Positions 1 through 11,701 of a DNA stretch of 64,000 bases are shown here, piece by piece (the first letter of the stretch is position 1; the number at the start of each line of letters is the position of its first letter). The stretch is from positions 372,001 through 436,000 of the forward strand of contig MU130533.1 in assembly GCA_015039465.1 (NCBI GenBank). Direction: 5' to 3'. A model generated the notes under the pieces. That model saw nothing but the letters and a program-made list of their open reading frames with translations. It was not told where the DNA came from and searched no databases. This stretch comes from Phlegmacium glaucopus. Lineage: Eukaryota > Basidiomycota > Agaricomycetes > Agaricales > Cortinariaceae. A program made the position numbers and the translations under genes.

Positions 1-855
1 TATTCGTCAGAGCATAGAAGTGGGAAATGAGGTGCTTACATCAAAGATATTATATGGCTCATCCAGATCAATTTCAAGGCTAGCGTCTTCGTCGTCTTCG
101 ACTTTATCCTCGTCTTCATTAGGCGGATTCACATATTTCAGGTTTAAGGCCAAGAAGTCGATTGCTTTTGCACGTTTTTCTTTGATTCGTATAGCGGCTC
201 TTCTCTTCTCTTGCTCCAGCTGAAAATCCCCATCCTTCGATAACCATTCAGACATTTGAGCTGACTCTTGTAAACGCGACATCCTAAGCTCTTCCTCTTC
301 ACGAAGCCTCATTTCCACCTCTCGTTCGGCTCGACGCCTGTTCAAGCGCTCCAATTCTTCTTTGGCTTCCTGCCGACGAATCGCATCCCTACGCTGCGAT
401 TCAGCTAGTGTAAGGCCTTTCTTCCGTTCGAGTTCGTTTTTTTTGTGCCAGCTAAATTGTTGCCCAAGATTAACGTCATGGAAAGGGTTGTCAGTTGCGC
501 TGTAAATGCTGAGCTCTGCAACTCGTCGGGCCTCCTCTTCCTCCCTTATTCGTTTCTTTTCTGCCTTTCTAGCCTTTCTCTCCTCAGACTTATCTCTCTT
601 CCGCCTATAAACAAAGTATTAGAACGCATGTTTATGTGAATAGTTTTACAATAGAACTCACTTTTTTTCTTTGTGTTCGGCCTCTCGACTTCGACTTCTA
701 TCGCGCTTTCTTCGAGATGAGTCTTTATCTCTGTCTCTGCCTGTGCGATCCTTGTCATGGCCGTATGGTGCGTCATGACGAGAGGAACGTGAAGCTGGTT
801 CCCTGTTGTAATCATCGTTCTTGTGGGGGGAAATTGAGCGTGATCGTCTAGGCAT
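1..855 (-). CDS. Cactin, N-terminal part (runs off left edge)
   Basis: Cactin is a nuclear, spliceosome-associated protein. The first exon (855-662) encodes an Arg/Ser-rich head beginning MPRRSRSISPHK. After a 57-nt intron (661-605) the frame continues with a charged helical stretch, then NPFHDVNLGQQF.WHKK, which resembles the conserved NPF..NL...F.W motif at the start of the cactin core. It is followed by a long Arg/Glu-rich helix and the AKAIDFLALNLKYVNP segment typical of the cactin middle domain. A GTAAGC donor at 39-34 opens the next intron, so the C-terminal cactus-binding domain lies outside the window. The gene is head to head with clpX, with 191 bp between start codons. Identity is by motif recall; there is no real competitor. 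Confidence 0.85.
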
Positions 856-1046
856 ATATCAATATTCAGTCTATTGGCAGACTAAGGACAGGAGTTGCAC
901 TTGTTGCTTAGGTAATAAATAGCCCTTGAAGATCCCAATGCGGATCTTACTACTAAATAACATTTGAACAAGGACTCTCTGTCGAATCTTCATTCAATTG
1001 GGATATCAGACTGGATCGCTCACTTTACCCTGGGACACAATAACCT

Positions 1047-3402
1047 ATGGTTTGGGCACATAAAATCGGATCTTTCAGCACTCAATTTCGTCATGCACGA
1101 CATAACATTAGAACGCTTCGAACCCAACCTCGAGATACCTTCCAGCAACCCGGAAACCAAGACATGGCTCATATCCCTCCTGGATTTGGCTTGGCAACAC
1201 CCCGAGAGGTACGCTTTATTCAAAGCATTTTGTCAATCGTTTATTAACATCAGATGCTCCACACCAAGCTTGTAGAATATTTAAACCAATTTATTGTGGG
1301 CCAAGAGAACGCAAAGAAGGTCCTTTCTGTCGCGTACGCTAGTCGCTCGCTTACTTCTGCGGAAGTCATAATTTAACCCAACCAACGGATCTTCAAGTGT
1401 ATTTAACCATTACAATCGCGTACGAGCAAATCTCGGTTACCTCGAAACAGAGGCTGACCGTTCAAGCGACGTCGAGTCAGGTATCCCGGATCAATGTTAG
1501 CATTGGAAATCCGCGTTATCCTGCGAATGCTTACTGATAGAACTCTCAGCGCCCTCGGAAGTGGCCACTGCTCGCCTACGTCCTCTACGCAAACCATCAA
1601 CACCATTTTCGCTACTTGGTCGACACAGGCCGCCATTATTTGAAAAGAGTAACGTGCTGGTGTTGTACGTCGCTAGACTCAGCTTATTTCCTAGTTATTG
1701 ATGCTCTGCTTCAAGAGGACCAACAGGCTCTGGTATGCACTCATTGAGAATTCTTATACCTGTACCTGTATCCTCATTGCTATCATTCAGGGAAGACTCT
1801 ACTTGCTCGAACTCTTGCAAAGGTGCTTGATGTACCATTTTCAGTCAGCGATGCCACGTCCTTTACCCAGGTGAGAGGCCTGTAATCATCTCGAAAGCAG
1901 TCATTCAGTTTCCGTTACAGGCAGGATGTCAGTCATCTTCTGTTGTCCGATTATCGCACCTAAATGCCATTTTACCGTCCAGATGTTGGGGAAGACGTTG
2001 ACATGGCCATTCAACGACTAGTAAGTGACAACTTGAGAACTGAGAGTGGCGTTTGACGAAGATGTTAGCTACAAGCAGCCAATTGGGATCCATTACGAGC
2101 CAGGTTGGAATAAGTTACACTTGATTAATGCTCTTGCTTAACGTTCCTAGCACTGGGATCGTTTATATAGATGAGGTCGACAAGATTGCACGCAAGTCAA
2201 GTTCAGGCACGGAAAGTTCTCGGGATGTTGGCGGAGAAGGAGTTCAACAAGCACTATTACGAATGATGGAAGGATCGGTAGTTACGGTGCAGGCGAAAGG
2301 TGGTGCTTCTGCTGACATGCCTCCTCCGACCGGAGACCCTCAGTCAAGGCATGGTCAACGTGCGCCCCATTTGGCTACATGTGAGCGTTATTCGGACTTT
2401 TTCGATGATTCTCATAGTAACATTGTTTAATAAAGCGAGGCCTGATGTGTATCACATCGACACATCAAATGTTTTGTTTATTCTGAGTGGAGCCTTTGTA
2501 GGTTTGGATAAGATTATCAAGCAGCGAGTCGCTAAAGGCGTAGGTGGTCTTATTTTGTTAATGGCGAGACGCTCATGATCTACAGTCCATCGGTTTCACT
2601 GCCAGTCTATCCTCAGAAAATAGTTCACTTCCATTTTTCACTCCGAATCGCAAGGCTCACCATAACCCATTGGATCTTGTGGAGACCTCTGGCACGTTTG
2701 AAACTCTGTCTCTTCATTCGTGTCCTTCTAACACAATTCTTCCAGACCTTATTAACTACGGGTAGACCATATTGACGCTGTATTGGATTTTAGCTAATAG
2801 GTATCCTCACAGCTTTATTCCAGAATTTATATCCCGCCTTCCGTCAATCACCACTCTGGCGCCCCTAACTATCCCAGACCTCCGAAGGATATTGACGGAG
2901 GTGAAAGGATCATTGGTGTCCCAATATCAATCTCTATTTGGATATTCCGGCGTAGAGATTCGCTTTACCAGTGATGCACTTGACGAAATCTGCAAAAAGG
3001 CTCATGAACGTGGGGGAGGTGCTCGCGGACTACGTGGAATCATGGTGTGTTTTTTCTGTCACCTGGAATTATTAACTTCTAACGGCCGATTAGGAAACAC
3101 TTTTGTTGGAGCCCATGTACGAAGTTCCGTGAGTGATCCTTCATCTGAACATTTGCTCATCTCCTGAGCTGCGATATTTCATGATATTTAGTGGTTCTGT
3201 AAGTTTGCGCCTAGTGGAGGTCTCATTTTTGACATGCTAATATCACAATTCTTTTTTTGTCAAGGACATCTTCCACGTCCTAATTACAGCTGAGGTTGTG
3301 AAAGGTACATCCTCGCCTGGTTACTGGAAGAAGGGGAAGGCCGTACACTTTTGGGAAGCATGGGCAACTTACGAGAATGTTTATCACAAGAAGCAGGCAT
3401 AA
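1047..3402 (+). CDS. mcx1: Mitochondrial ATP-dependent unfoldase ClpX (Mcx1)
   Basis: AAA+ unfoldase of the mitochondrial matrix; in fungi and animals ClpX activates 5-aminolevulinate synthase, and where ClpP is present it feeds that protease. I rebuilt 16 exons (1047-1208, 1254-1333, 1398-1480, 1541-1664, 1716-1732, 1791-1870, 1921-1927, 1983-2020, 2069-2103, 2151-2380, 2436-2539, 2586-2761, 2813-3044, 3094-3128, 3192-3198, 3265-3402), 515 residues in one frame. Walker A (GPTGSGKT) is split by introns, followed by QAGYVGEDVD, Walker [27 protein letters not shown], the sensor region [15 protein letters not shown] and IPEFISRLP. The bacterial N-terminal zinc-binding domain is absent, as in Mcx1. 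The Arg/Ser-rich start suits a mitochondrial presequence; an earlier start is not excluded. Read without splicing the gene looks broken, but every intron has GT-AG ends and keeps frame. Confidence 0.93.
1921..1927 (+). other. 7-nt microexon of clpX
   Basis: The bases GCAGGAT lie between a TTACAG acceptor and a GTCAGT donor. With the CAG before and AT after, they encode the A-G-Y of the near-invariant ClpX motif TQAGYVGEDV. Leaving them out breaks the frame and the motif. A second 7-nt exon (3192-3198) supplies part of VPGSDI near the C-terminus, and a 17-nt exon (1716-1732) carries most of Walker A. Confidence 0.85.
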
Positions 3403-3644
3403 TGGAACCTTTCTCGACCAGACTTGATGATTACAGCCGAGAACACTTGGAATGGCGCTAGTCTTTGTACAACAAGCCCACTTATTTGTTGCGAGTATAA
3501 ATCGTATTGTAGGCAAGAAAATTCACAGAACCATTCTCCATATGTATCGAGAGATGTATGACTTAGGGTGAAGTTAAAGTGGCAATAAGGAATTGAAATG
3601 AACTAAGGAATATTGTGAAGGACGTTGCGTGAACTGTTGACCAT

Positions 3645-4537
3645 TTAATCTGTTTTGCCCTCTTCCTTTTCGGTCTTTCCCTCGCCCTCTGCTGCCTCAG
3701 TGTTGTCCCCTTCTGGTTTCTTTTCCTGCTCTTCTTTTTTCTCTTCGTCAGCTACTTTTTCTTCGGTAGCCACAGCGGCCTTGCTCAGAGACGCGTTGGC
3801 TTTCTGGCCGTCTTCAAATGCAGTCTTGAACAAGGCAGCGTCTATGAAAATTAGATATATCAAAAGATACCAAAATACAAGAGCGTCACATGGCTCACTC
3901 TCGGAGTTGGCAAAACGGATGGCAAGGGTTTCCGATGTCGGTGGTTGTTCAGAATAATCGGCAGCTACTTTCCAAACCCAACTCCTGTCGGAACCGATGT
4001 TTGGTTGTAATCGCATATCGGCAGAAACTGAGCAGAAATGTGGTCAGTCTTGATAGCAATGAACAAGATTGTGAGAGTACTCACTGACATGATTGGCGCA
4101 AACTTTCAAAGTCTTGTCGCGTCTCATGACAAGCCTCACTTTCTTGGTCTCTCGGTGTGACAACAGACGGACATCGCCAGTTCCACGTTCCTTCCATTCT
4201 GTAGATTCTGCATCGAATCGAAAGAGCTTTGCACGCCTAGTAAAATAGCAAGACCGAGGATTGGTTAGTGGCACTGATTTCGATTGCGATCGCGCGGATT
4301 AGTTTGTACGCACATCTTGAAAAGGACATTCTCATCTTCCTCGTGTGTTTTCGTGTCTACTTGTTCTGTAAGCTTGATTACGGGCTCGAAATGGACGTCT
4401 GTCTCCTCGTCCTAAAGATATAGACTCGAATCGTTAGATAGTCTTCCACTTGGATCAAGGCATCATAGGAGTTGCAGGAGGATCGGATAACAAATACATA
4501 CCCTGGGTGCAAGAGCAGAAGCAGAGTTTTCAGCCAT
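3645..4537 (-). CDS. yrb1: Ran-binding protein 1 (RanBP1/Yrb1)
   Basis: Cytosolic cofactor of RanGAP that binds Ran-GTP and helps release transport complexes after nuclear export. Exon 1 starts [12 protein letters not shown]; the next exon holds the FEPVIKL opening of the Ran-binding domain and EENVLFKM-like text (DENVLFKM). Then follow the core motifs [34 protein letters not shown] and [12 protein letters not shown], and IRFANSE near the domain end. The C-terminal tail (about the last 60 residues) is Glu/Lys-rich, as in fungal Yrb1. About four short introns, all GT-AG. A single Ran-binding domain and the small size fit RanBP1 rather than a RanBP2 or Nup50 type. Head to head with emp24, 150 bp between starts. 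Confidence 0.92.
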
Positions 4538-4687
4538 GATAATCAGACTTGTTTAGAGCGTTGAAGGAGATCAGTTCAGAAATCAAAAAAACAAGGATTG
4601 TGACCCTCCCCCTAGAACCCTAATTTGGGGTCCCCTTACCCTGACGTGTGGATTAAAGTTACAGCAACACCCTTTCAGCAACGAACC

Positions 4688-5498
4688 ATGCCTCGACTGC
4701 ATGACCTCTTCTCATGTCTACTCATTCTGACAATTCTACCATCTTTTATCTCTGCACATCTCATTGAGGTTGCTGCTGGAAAGAAAGAATGCTTTTTCGA
4801 AGACCTACACATCAATGACAAGATGACTGTAACGTATCAGGTCGCTGAGGGAGGTTACTTGGACATAGACTTCTGGGTAACCACCTGCCTTATTTTTCTT
4901 GATCCAATACCTTACTAGAGTCTTATTTAGTTAACAGATCCAGCTGGAAAGACCCTGGGGAAACAGATCCGGCAAACGACAGGGTCGTATGCAATCACTG
5001 TTGAAAAAGATGGGCGACATGAATACTGCTTCTCAAACCAAATGAGTGCTGTTGCAGATAAAGTTGTTAGGCATGTGCTATGTTATTCTTCTTGTCAAAT
5101 TATTGAACTATTGCCTAGCTTCAATGTCCATGGCGTTGTTTACGTAGCCTCAGATGGTCAGTTCTATTCACCTCGGTGTGGAATCTGATATTTGATTTAC
5201 TTCCGAGCTATAGGCGTTGTTGCTCCTATCGAACGCGAAATTCGAAAGCTCGCAGCAGGACTCGTCTCAGTGAAGGACGAACAAGAATATATCGTTGTTA
5301 GAGAGAAGACGCATAGAAACACTGCAGAGTCCACAAATTCTCGTGTCAAGTGGTGGTCTGTGCTCCAAGCAATCGTCTTGTTTTCGGTGGTGGCATGGCA
5401 GGTATACTACTTGAAAGTGAGCTTGACCCAGGTTCTCCATCATGATTTAACTCAACACATATTTTCAGTCCTTCTTTGAAGTGAAGCGCGTAATTTAG
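4688..5498 (+). CDS. emp24: p24 family cargo receptor (Emp24/TMED2 type)
   Basis: Type I membrane protein of COPI/COPII vesicles cycling between ER and Golgi. A signal peptide (LLILTILPSFISA, about residues 9-22) is followed by the GOLD domain with paired cysteines (ECFFEDL and the later EYCFSN), a heptad region (EREIRKLAAGLVSVKDEQEYIVVRE), one membrane helix (about 17 residues ending VAWQVYYLK) and a short cytosolic tail SFFEVKRVI with the FF and dibasic signals used for coat binding. The tail matches Emp24/TMED2 better than Erv25. An in-frame upstream ATG at 4646-4650 region would add 21 residues ahead of the signal peptide; I chose 4688 because it places the signal peptide at the N-terminus. 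Four introns. Confidence 0.9.
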
Positions 5499-5827
5499 TC
5501 AACATTTATACATCCTCGCTTGCTACTCTATACTTCAGTAATTAAGCGTTAGATTGATCCCCGAGCACGCAGCCCCGACAAGAGAATCCGTTACACAATA
5601 AATAGTCGAACTTAGACAGTGTCGGATGGGTATACAGAGAGAAACTGTACAGACAACGATTGCAATGGACAACTGAAAACATATAGGGTGTAAAGTACGG
5701 GAGGTCATAAAAACAAACATTAACCATGCACGATCAACACAAGGTACAACTACTACACAGGTTGATTGAACTCGTCGCGTTCTCACAGCCCCAATAAACA
5801 AAAAAGACATAATCAGGATTCGTAATT
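5499..5827. other. Convergent intergenic spacer
   Basis: About 330 bases between the stop codons of emp24 and the kinesin gene. Short open stretches on the minus strand have no codon structure or motif I recognise; probably the two 3' untranslated regions. Confidence 0.6.
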
Positions 5828-8800
5828 TCAACGCCAGGTTGGTTTATAAGGTTTATTGATACTCAAGTCGCCACTCATATTAGGGTCAAGACTGATGGAT
5901 AGGTTTGCCATGTTTGATAATCCAGTCGACTTTGCTTTCAATGAGCCAGCATTCAACGATCGGGTTAATGACGACCTTTTCGATCGTTTGGCAGGACTTC
6001 CCAGTAGTACGCGTCGTGCACCAGTGTTTGTACCACCTTCTACTGTCGCAGGCGAAAGCTGAGGAATCATGCTCGACCGACGCCGGCCCTTCTCGTTTCG
6101 CATCGGGCCAATGTTTGATCGTCTTCTCTTGCTGGCCGAAGCTAAGATACCGCTTGCTTTTCCCGTCGAAGGTGCTCGTCTATTTGGAGACCCTAACAGA
6201 CGGTCTCGGACTTTAGGCACATGTAGGTTACCATCGCTGGAACCAGAGTCGTCTGTGGAACTCATTCGATTTATGTTCATTTCGGATAGGGGATAGTTTC
6301 GTAAGTCATTTACGTTCTCGTCGTCCTCCATGAGACTGCCGAGTATTGAGAGTTTCGACTTTGATTTAAGGAAACCAGGATCTAGACGACTTGGCCGAGG
6401 TCGCCTGCCAGCAGTGGGCCGTGACGAAGAGGAAGAGCTGATGTGTAATGATGATGAGGAAGCCATGAAGCTCATGCTGAGGCTGTCGTCTGTCTTCTCG
6501 TTTTCGTTATCATCTTCCCATTCACTCTCAGATCCAAGAGATGAAGGACACCTTTGCACAGGGGATGGAATTCGCAATGGCGGCTTGCTTGAAGAATCTT
6601 GTGGAACTGGACTGGGAGGTATGACGGCGAGAGATACGACTGGAGACACCTTACTTCCGCCGTCATCCAGGTCGCCTTGGCCCGCTTCGTCCCGCCATTG
6701 GACATTTTTAGCTAATTTAGCGCCTTTCTTCTCCTTCTCTGGAGCTCGTCTATACGGTTGCGATGCGAGACTTGAGCGCAGTGATCTTCGCGGTGACTTG
6801 TGTGATCGGCGGGGCGGCGAGACTGAGATACTCCCATATGTCGATGAACGTCGTGAAGTGTTTGATCTGCCGATTTGTTGTAGAACAGCTGGTCCTGAGC
6901 TGACTCTGCGCGTAAACGAGGCCCCATAGTGATCCAAGGCCGATGATTCGACTGGGTCTTGCATGATGTACGATTCAGTCGAGTAACCAACAAGGCCTTT
7001 GAAAGTCTCGTCATTCTTCTCCCGTATGTTTTCCAACGTTGCTGCTACCTTTTTGACGGTCATGCCCATGTCATCCTTGTCCAAGGATTTGCTTAGCACA
7101 TTTGCTGCCTCGCCAACCATCACTGTACACCTCCCTAGCATACCCACGAGTTTAACCATGACATCCGCCATATCAGCCATTGTATCTCGCATTGCATCGC
7201 GTTCGCTCTCGGCCTTTAACTTCTCCATTGATGCTTTCCTGAAAGACGCTTCAAGCTTTATGTTGTCCACGCTGACCTCATCAAGTTTTTCTGACTTCCT
7301 CTCCGAGACCGCACGCATTGTAGCATCGAACATGGCGTTAGAGTTCGAGGACCGTTGGAGTCTAGCGTTCAGTAGTGATCCTGGCTTGACAGCTTCTTCC
7401 TCTGGGCGCGCTAATGCTTGCAATAACGCACGTTCCGCCTGAGAGGCGGCCGTCGGACTTTGCGCTTCGATTTGAGCGAGACGAACTTGAATCGCACCCA
7501 GTTTGACCTTTGCTATGGAAAGCTTCCCAGAACACGTCGCACCATCCACAATTGAAGCCTTTGTTTGCTCCGCCTTCAATTGAATGTCGTTCTTGGCTCT
7601 TTCAAGCTCAGCCTTTGATTCAGCCTTTTTCCGGGCTACAACGTCACTCTCAGATGATCTCCTCCCAGCCAGCTTCTCCTTTAATTCGGCGACTTCGATA
7701 TTCAATCTGTTGATCGCCTCCACATAGCGTCCAACATGACGGTCGACGTTAACCACATTTCTGGTAACGACCTTGGTTTTGATTTTGGTCGCTCGTTCGG
7801 CGTAAACTAGGGTATTGTGTGTGTCGTCGAAATGATTAGAGGTTGGAGCAATGCATACGATCATGACCGTTTTGCAATTACCTCCCAAGGAGAATTTGAG
7901 CAATCGAGTAAGTTTGCTGTTTCGGTAAGGTACATGACGGACTGCACCACCACTCTCGCATAAAGCGTTGATGCAATTTCCGAGAGCCAGGAGCGACTTG
8001 TTAATGTTGGCACCCTCAACCATTCGTTGGCCCATGTTTGTCGTAGCCGCTGCACGTTCACTTCCTGCAAGATCGATGATAGAGAGGGTTGCCATAGTTC
8101 TTTGTTCTGTTAATGCAGCCGTTCTTGGGGATTGTGTAACGTGAACTTGGAGAACGGCATGCGACCGAGAACTGGTCTCATTTGCGTGTGTTGGACTCTG
8201 AGTTCTTCGTAGGTTGCCTTGGAGTACAATTTCTTTGACTTCTTCGGCCGTGCGTGGCTTTAGCTCGACCAAACCCACCACCTTGACAGTTTTGTCTTCA
8301 CGAATAGATAGACCTCCACGGGCGGTATGAGATCCTGGTTCTGCAAGAAGGTCACGGATTTCTTCATTGTAGATTTCCAAGAAAGTAACCATGACTTCTA
8401 CGCTCCATTCATCTTTTCGGTCTTCGATCCTTTGAAATAAATCAGCCATGGTCATGTAGATGATTCCGGGGTCGGTGTCGGTCCCGCTGATCGTATGAGT
8501 TTTACCGCAGCCAGTAGCCTATACTGCAATCAATGATACTTCTTGCAATAAGTAAAGATGCAGTGCTTACGCCATATGCAAACACGGTCGCGTTATACCC
8601 CTCGAATAGACCACCGAGCAACGGCTGTGAAGTCGCTTGATAGACATCATATTGGTTCGCATTGTGGCCAAAAACGCGATCAAACATGAATCGTTTGTCT
8701 TTGTATCTCTTAGACCCTGGAGGCATGAAACCACGTTCCACGAAGGCTTTCGCTCTGTCCTTCTCATCGGGATCGAATGTAAGTATCCGGTCGTCAACAA

Positions 8801-9022
8801 TTTGCACGATGTCTCTTAAAGAAGACGTGTTCACGACCCTCCCGGGTGTTGATAGTGCGCCTTCGCCTCGTATCGTTTCATCGTAGCAGGGTTCAGGTAG
8901 GCGGCCAGCTTCCCATGTCGTTGGGGGACGCACTCGAACTGTCGGTGGTGGGTCAGCTGCAAAATGAAAATATATGATAAGTTGATAGCACCTGCGACGG
9001 TGATGGAGCCTGCGGCGACCAT
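5828..9022 (-). CDS. Kinesin-8 motor protein (Kip3/KIF18 type)
   Basis: Plus-end-directed microtubule motor that shortens microtubules and controls spindle and nuclear positioning. The motor domain is N-terminal: ITVAADPPPTVRVRPP, P-loop GATGCGKT (about residue 140, assembled across an intron), switch I NETSSRSHA, switch II DLAGSE, then NINKSLLALGNCINAL and PYRNSKLTRLLK. The neck and following coiled coil begin at about KIKTKVV and NRLNIEVAELKEKL, as in kinesin-8. The rest (about 600 residues) is Ser/Arg-rich and probably disordered, with many SP/RRSS sites suiting cell-cycle phosphorylation. Three exons. The start at 9022 (MVAAGSITVA) is preferred because a GT-AG intron joins it to the motor; the frame further upstream gives no motif. 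Subfamily assignment rests on the N-terminal motor and neck text. Confidence 0.88.
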
Positions 9023-9135
9023 AACTTAGTATGCTCAGATGGACGTCCTTAGTTGAGCCTCCATTCAAATTGAAACGAACCATCAGCGTGTTTGGTCACG
9101 TGGTCGCGTAAATTACTATCTGATTCTAAAACACT

Positions 9136-10314
9136 CTAAAACCTTCTAAGAACAAAGTATGCAACCCCTGCTAAGATACCACTGACATGACCAACAGTAT
9201 CTGTTGTCCCACTCTGTATTAAATGACAAAAGTCAGTTTGAGATTTGCATTTGTTCAAACATCAGTCACGTACCTTGTTGGATAAGGTGGAATATAGATC
9301 GTAGGAAAAGAGACCAGTAACGACCAGCCATGCGGGCACAGGGACTATCCCATATAGCTGAAACTTTGTCGTTGGAGCAACGCAAGCAAAGAGGGAAACA
9401 ATCGAGTAGATTGCACCTATTAAAACCGTAAATTCACTTGCCACAAACTATACAACTGCCTAACTACTCACCGCTAGCGCCGTGTGATGCATAGTCCATT
9501 TTCCCAGACAGTTTGGCGTAGGCTATACTGGAAAATGAAGAAATGAGTCCTCCTGAGTATATGTAACTGTTAATCAATGCTCTCTTGGCTGGATTTGCAG
9601 AGACAAACCTCCCAGGTAGAGAAAGATAAATTGACGACTTCCCAGTATTTGAAGCATTGGTTGCGCCATGAAGAAAAAAGTGAACCCATTGAAGAGGATA
9701 TGGGAGAGATCTTGATGTGAGAAACAAGATGTGAGAGGAGTCCATCTAGAACATAAACCTTCAGTGAACGAGCGACGAGGATAACAAGGTTATTACTCAC
9801 AGTCTCCCAGAAACAAGGTTATTCCAGCTACTTAAGAAATTTTCCCTCATCCATAACACAGTCGATGGATCGCCTTGTTGTTTCTAAATTTTGCCGGTTA
9901 AAAAGACATCCGCGATTCATAAATCAAGGTAAGTTCCTCACTCACATATTTTTGTACTGCCATGTACCACATCGTGAAGACCACAGAATTAATGCCAATG
10001 ATACCATAGAAGATGAAGTTTTGCGGGATTTTGTCCAAAAACCCTAGAAATCTGCGAGCCTGCTGTGGGTTCTGAGGTGGATGATAGCGGAGAGACAAAG
10101 GTGCAGAAGTGAAAATTGGACGACTGCGAAGGGTGGCAAACGGACTAGTTACTGTCCACGGAGGGCGTCCCGATCGGAGAAAAGCACGAGAGCATGGTGC
10201 AGTTGCAAAATTACGATTGGAAACTCTCGCAGGGATTCCGAAGCAAGGTCGCACCCATAATAAATTGGATACGAGGTTGTGTCTCCTAGTGAGTTGGACA
10301 AGGATTGCAGACAT
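9136..10314 (-). CDS. pcp1: Mitochondrial rhomboid protease (Pcp1/PARL)
   Basis: Intramembrane serine protease of the inner mitochondrial membrane; family members process Mgm1/OPA1 and other substrates. An Arg/Ser-rich presequence of about 80 residues (MSAILVQLTRRHNLVSN...) precedes the first membrane helix NFIFYGIIGINSVVFTMWYM. Then come DLSHILFNGFTFF (the H...N loop), the catalytic serine in SHGASGAIYS, and the catalytic histidine in DTVGHVSGILAG near the C-terminus LRRF. All residues needed for activity are present. Several introns, one falling directly after GASG. A further upstream ATG at 10407 would overlap the divergent neighbour, so 10314 is used. Start codons of the two divergent genes are only 40 bp apart. 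Confidence 0.9.
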
Positions 10315-10354
10315 GATGATGGTGAGGTGAAGAAGTGTTTTGCTTACAAAACAT

Positions 10355-11532
10355 ATGGCGCTCTCGCTGTTTCCACAACCACAGGCTCCTCCGATACCAG
10401 ACTTCAATACATTTCTCGTCGCTGGATCCTACCCTCCCTCGGCACCAATCCATCTCTCTTTATCTCACAGCTCGCATGAATTGAAAACGCCAACAATTTT
10501 ATTCTCACCTTCAAGGACGGCCCTCGTGAACAGTCTACAAAGCTTTGACGATGCTTCCTTAACAACGAACTATGGCCATGGGAAGGTTTCTGAACTGGCA
10601 TCCAAAGTCTCGATCTTGTGAACCTATTCTTCTCCTGGAAATCTCCGACTCATGCTCATGGACTAGCTATTTCACTCAGTTACCCTTCTACACCAGGTCA
10701 TCTATGCTTGTTACTCTCACTCCTCCGTGTATCTTGCCTAGATGATTCGACACAAGGACACGCTTGGATCAATTCCCAAACAACTCTGGCTTCTCCGCCT
10801 GGTCTAATCATTCTTGTTGAACCCTCAGCGTACTTTTTGCCTGAAACTTCAGACAATTCAGTGAAACCTCTGTATATTTTTACATCGATTCCTGGTCTTT
10901 CAGGGTCCTGATTTTGAATATAGACGCGCTCCAACCCTTCCAGCTTACCTCAACTTGATAACACGCGTCTTTGCCTCCATCTTAAACCTAAGACGTCAAA
11001 TCAAGTAAGTGTTTGCATCGAACACGAGACAGTAGTAGAAAACATTCACTTCTCAGTGGTTGTTCTCCAAAATTTGCACTCTTTGACTCGCAACTTGACA
11101 AACTCAGGCTTCCGGTCATCTATCAACCACCTCTGCCGTCTGCTATCATGGGAGAACAGTTAGTACGGCAAATTTCACCAGAGGCTGTTTTGCCACTGAT
11201 CGAAAAGTACTTTGAGTGGGTCGGCATATTCGAAGGTGTGTCAAGTCAACTCAAAGATATTGCTTTATTCTACTTATATGTTTTTGACGGTTCGTTAGAC
11301 ACGCTATATGTTCCCTCTTCCCAAGGAAACGAAGTAATGAATGATGATGGTTTACACAAGGAGCTGCGATATTATCGTGTAGGGCAGAGTGACAGTATAC
11401 AATCTCTCCGGTGGAGAGAAGTTTCGATATACTCCCCGCTCACGAAAAAGGAGCAAACATATTTTAGATGGAGCTCTGGCTGATCCTTACACATTAATAA
11501 TATCGACTCCACCTGGCCGAGCGAGTCATTGA
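10355..11532 (+). CDS. Uncharacterised protein, six exons
   Basis: I do not recognise this protein. Exons 10355-10617, 10680-10860, 10904-11004, 11057-11235, 11299-11333 and 11383-11532 keep one frame of 302 residues with GT-AG introns of 43-63 nt. An in-frame ATG at 10340 would add five residues. Visible features are a Leu/Pro-rich start (MALSLFPQPQ), a segment reading LFSPSRTALVNSLQSFDDA, a hydrophobic strand-like stretch HLCLLLSLLRV, and a basic tail SRKRSKHILDG before DPYTLIISTPPG. The alternation of hydrophobic strands and helices would fit an alpha/beta fold, but no Walker A or catalytic motif is seen. No signal peptide or membrane segment. Head to head with the rhomboid protease, so a mitochondrial link is possible but not shown. 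Confidence 0.7.
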
Positions 11533-11701
11533 TAGTTTTGTAACTCCTAGGGCTCACTCAATTTTAGCTCAATTGACTCGATTATTAATAACTACTTGTA
11601 TAGAGCAGAATAAGTGAACTTCAAATCACGAGTCTTACCTGATTTGATCATGAATGTCATCGTATCTGCCAAATCTCGACCGTTCTCCTCATAACTTGGG
11701 A

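Noticed and set aside
1254..3402. clpX as a pseudogene with stops and frameshifts
   Set aside because: All breaks fall at GT-AG introns in the right phase, and the joined frame restores Walker A, Walker B and the ClpX-specific motifs.
6330..6929. 199-codon plus-strand ORF
   Set aside because: Antisense to the Ser/Arg-rich tail of kinesin-8, a composition that often leaves the opposite strand open.
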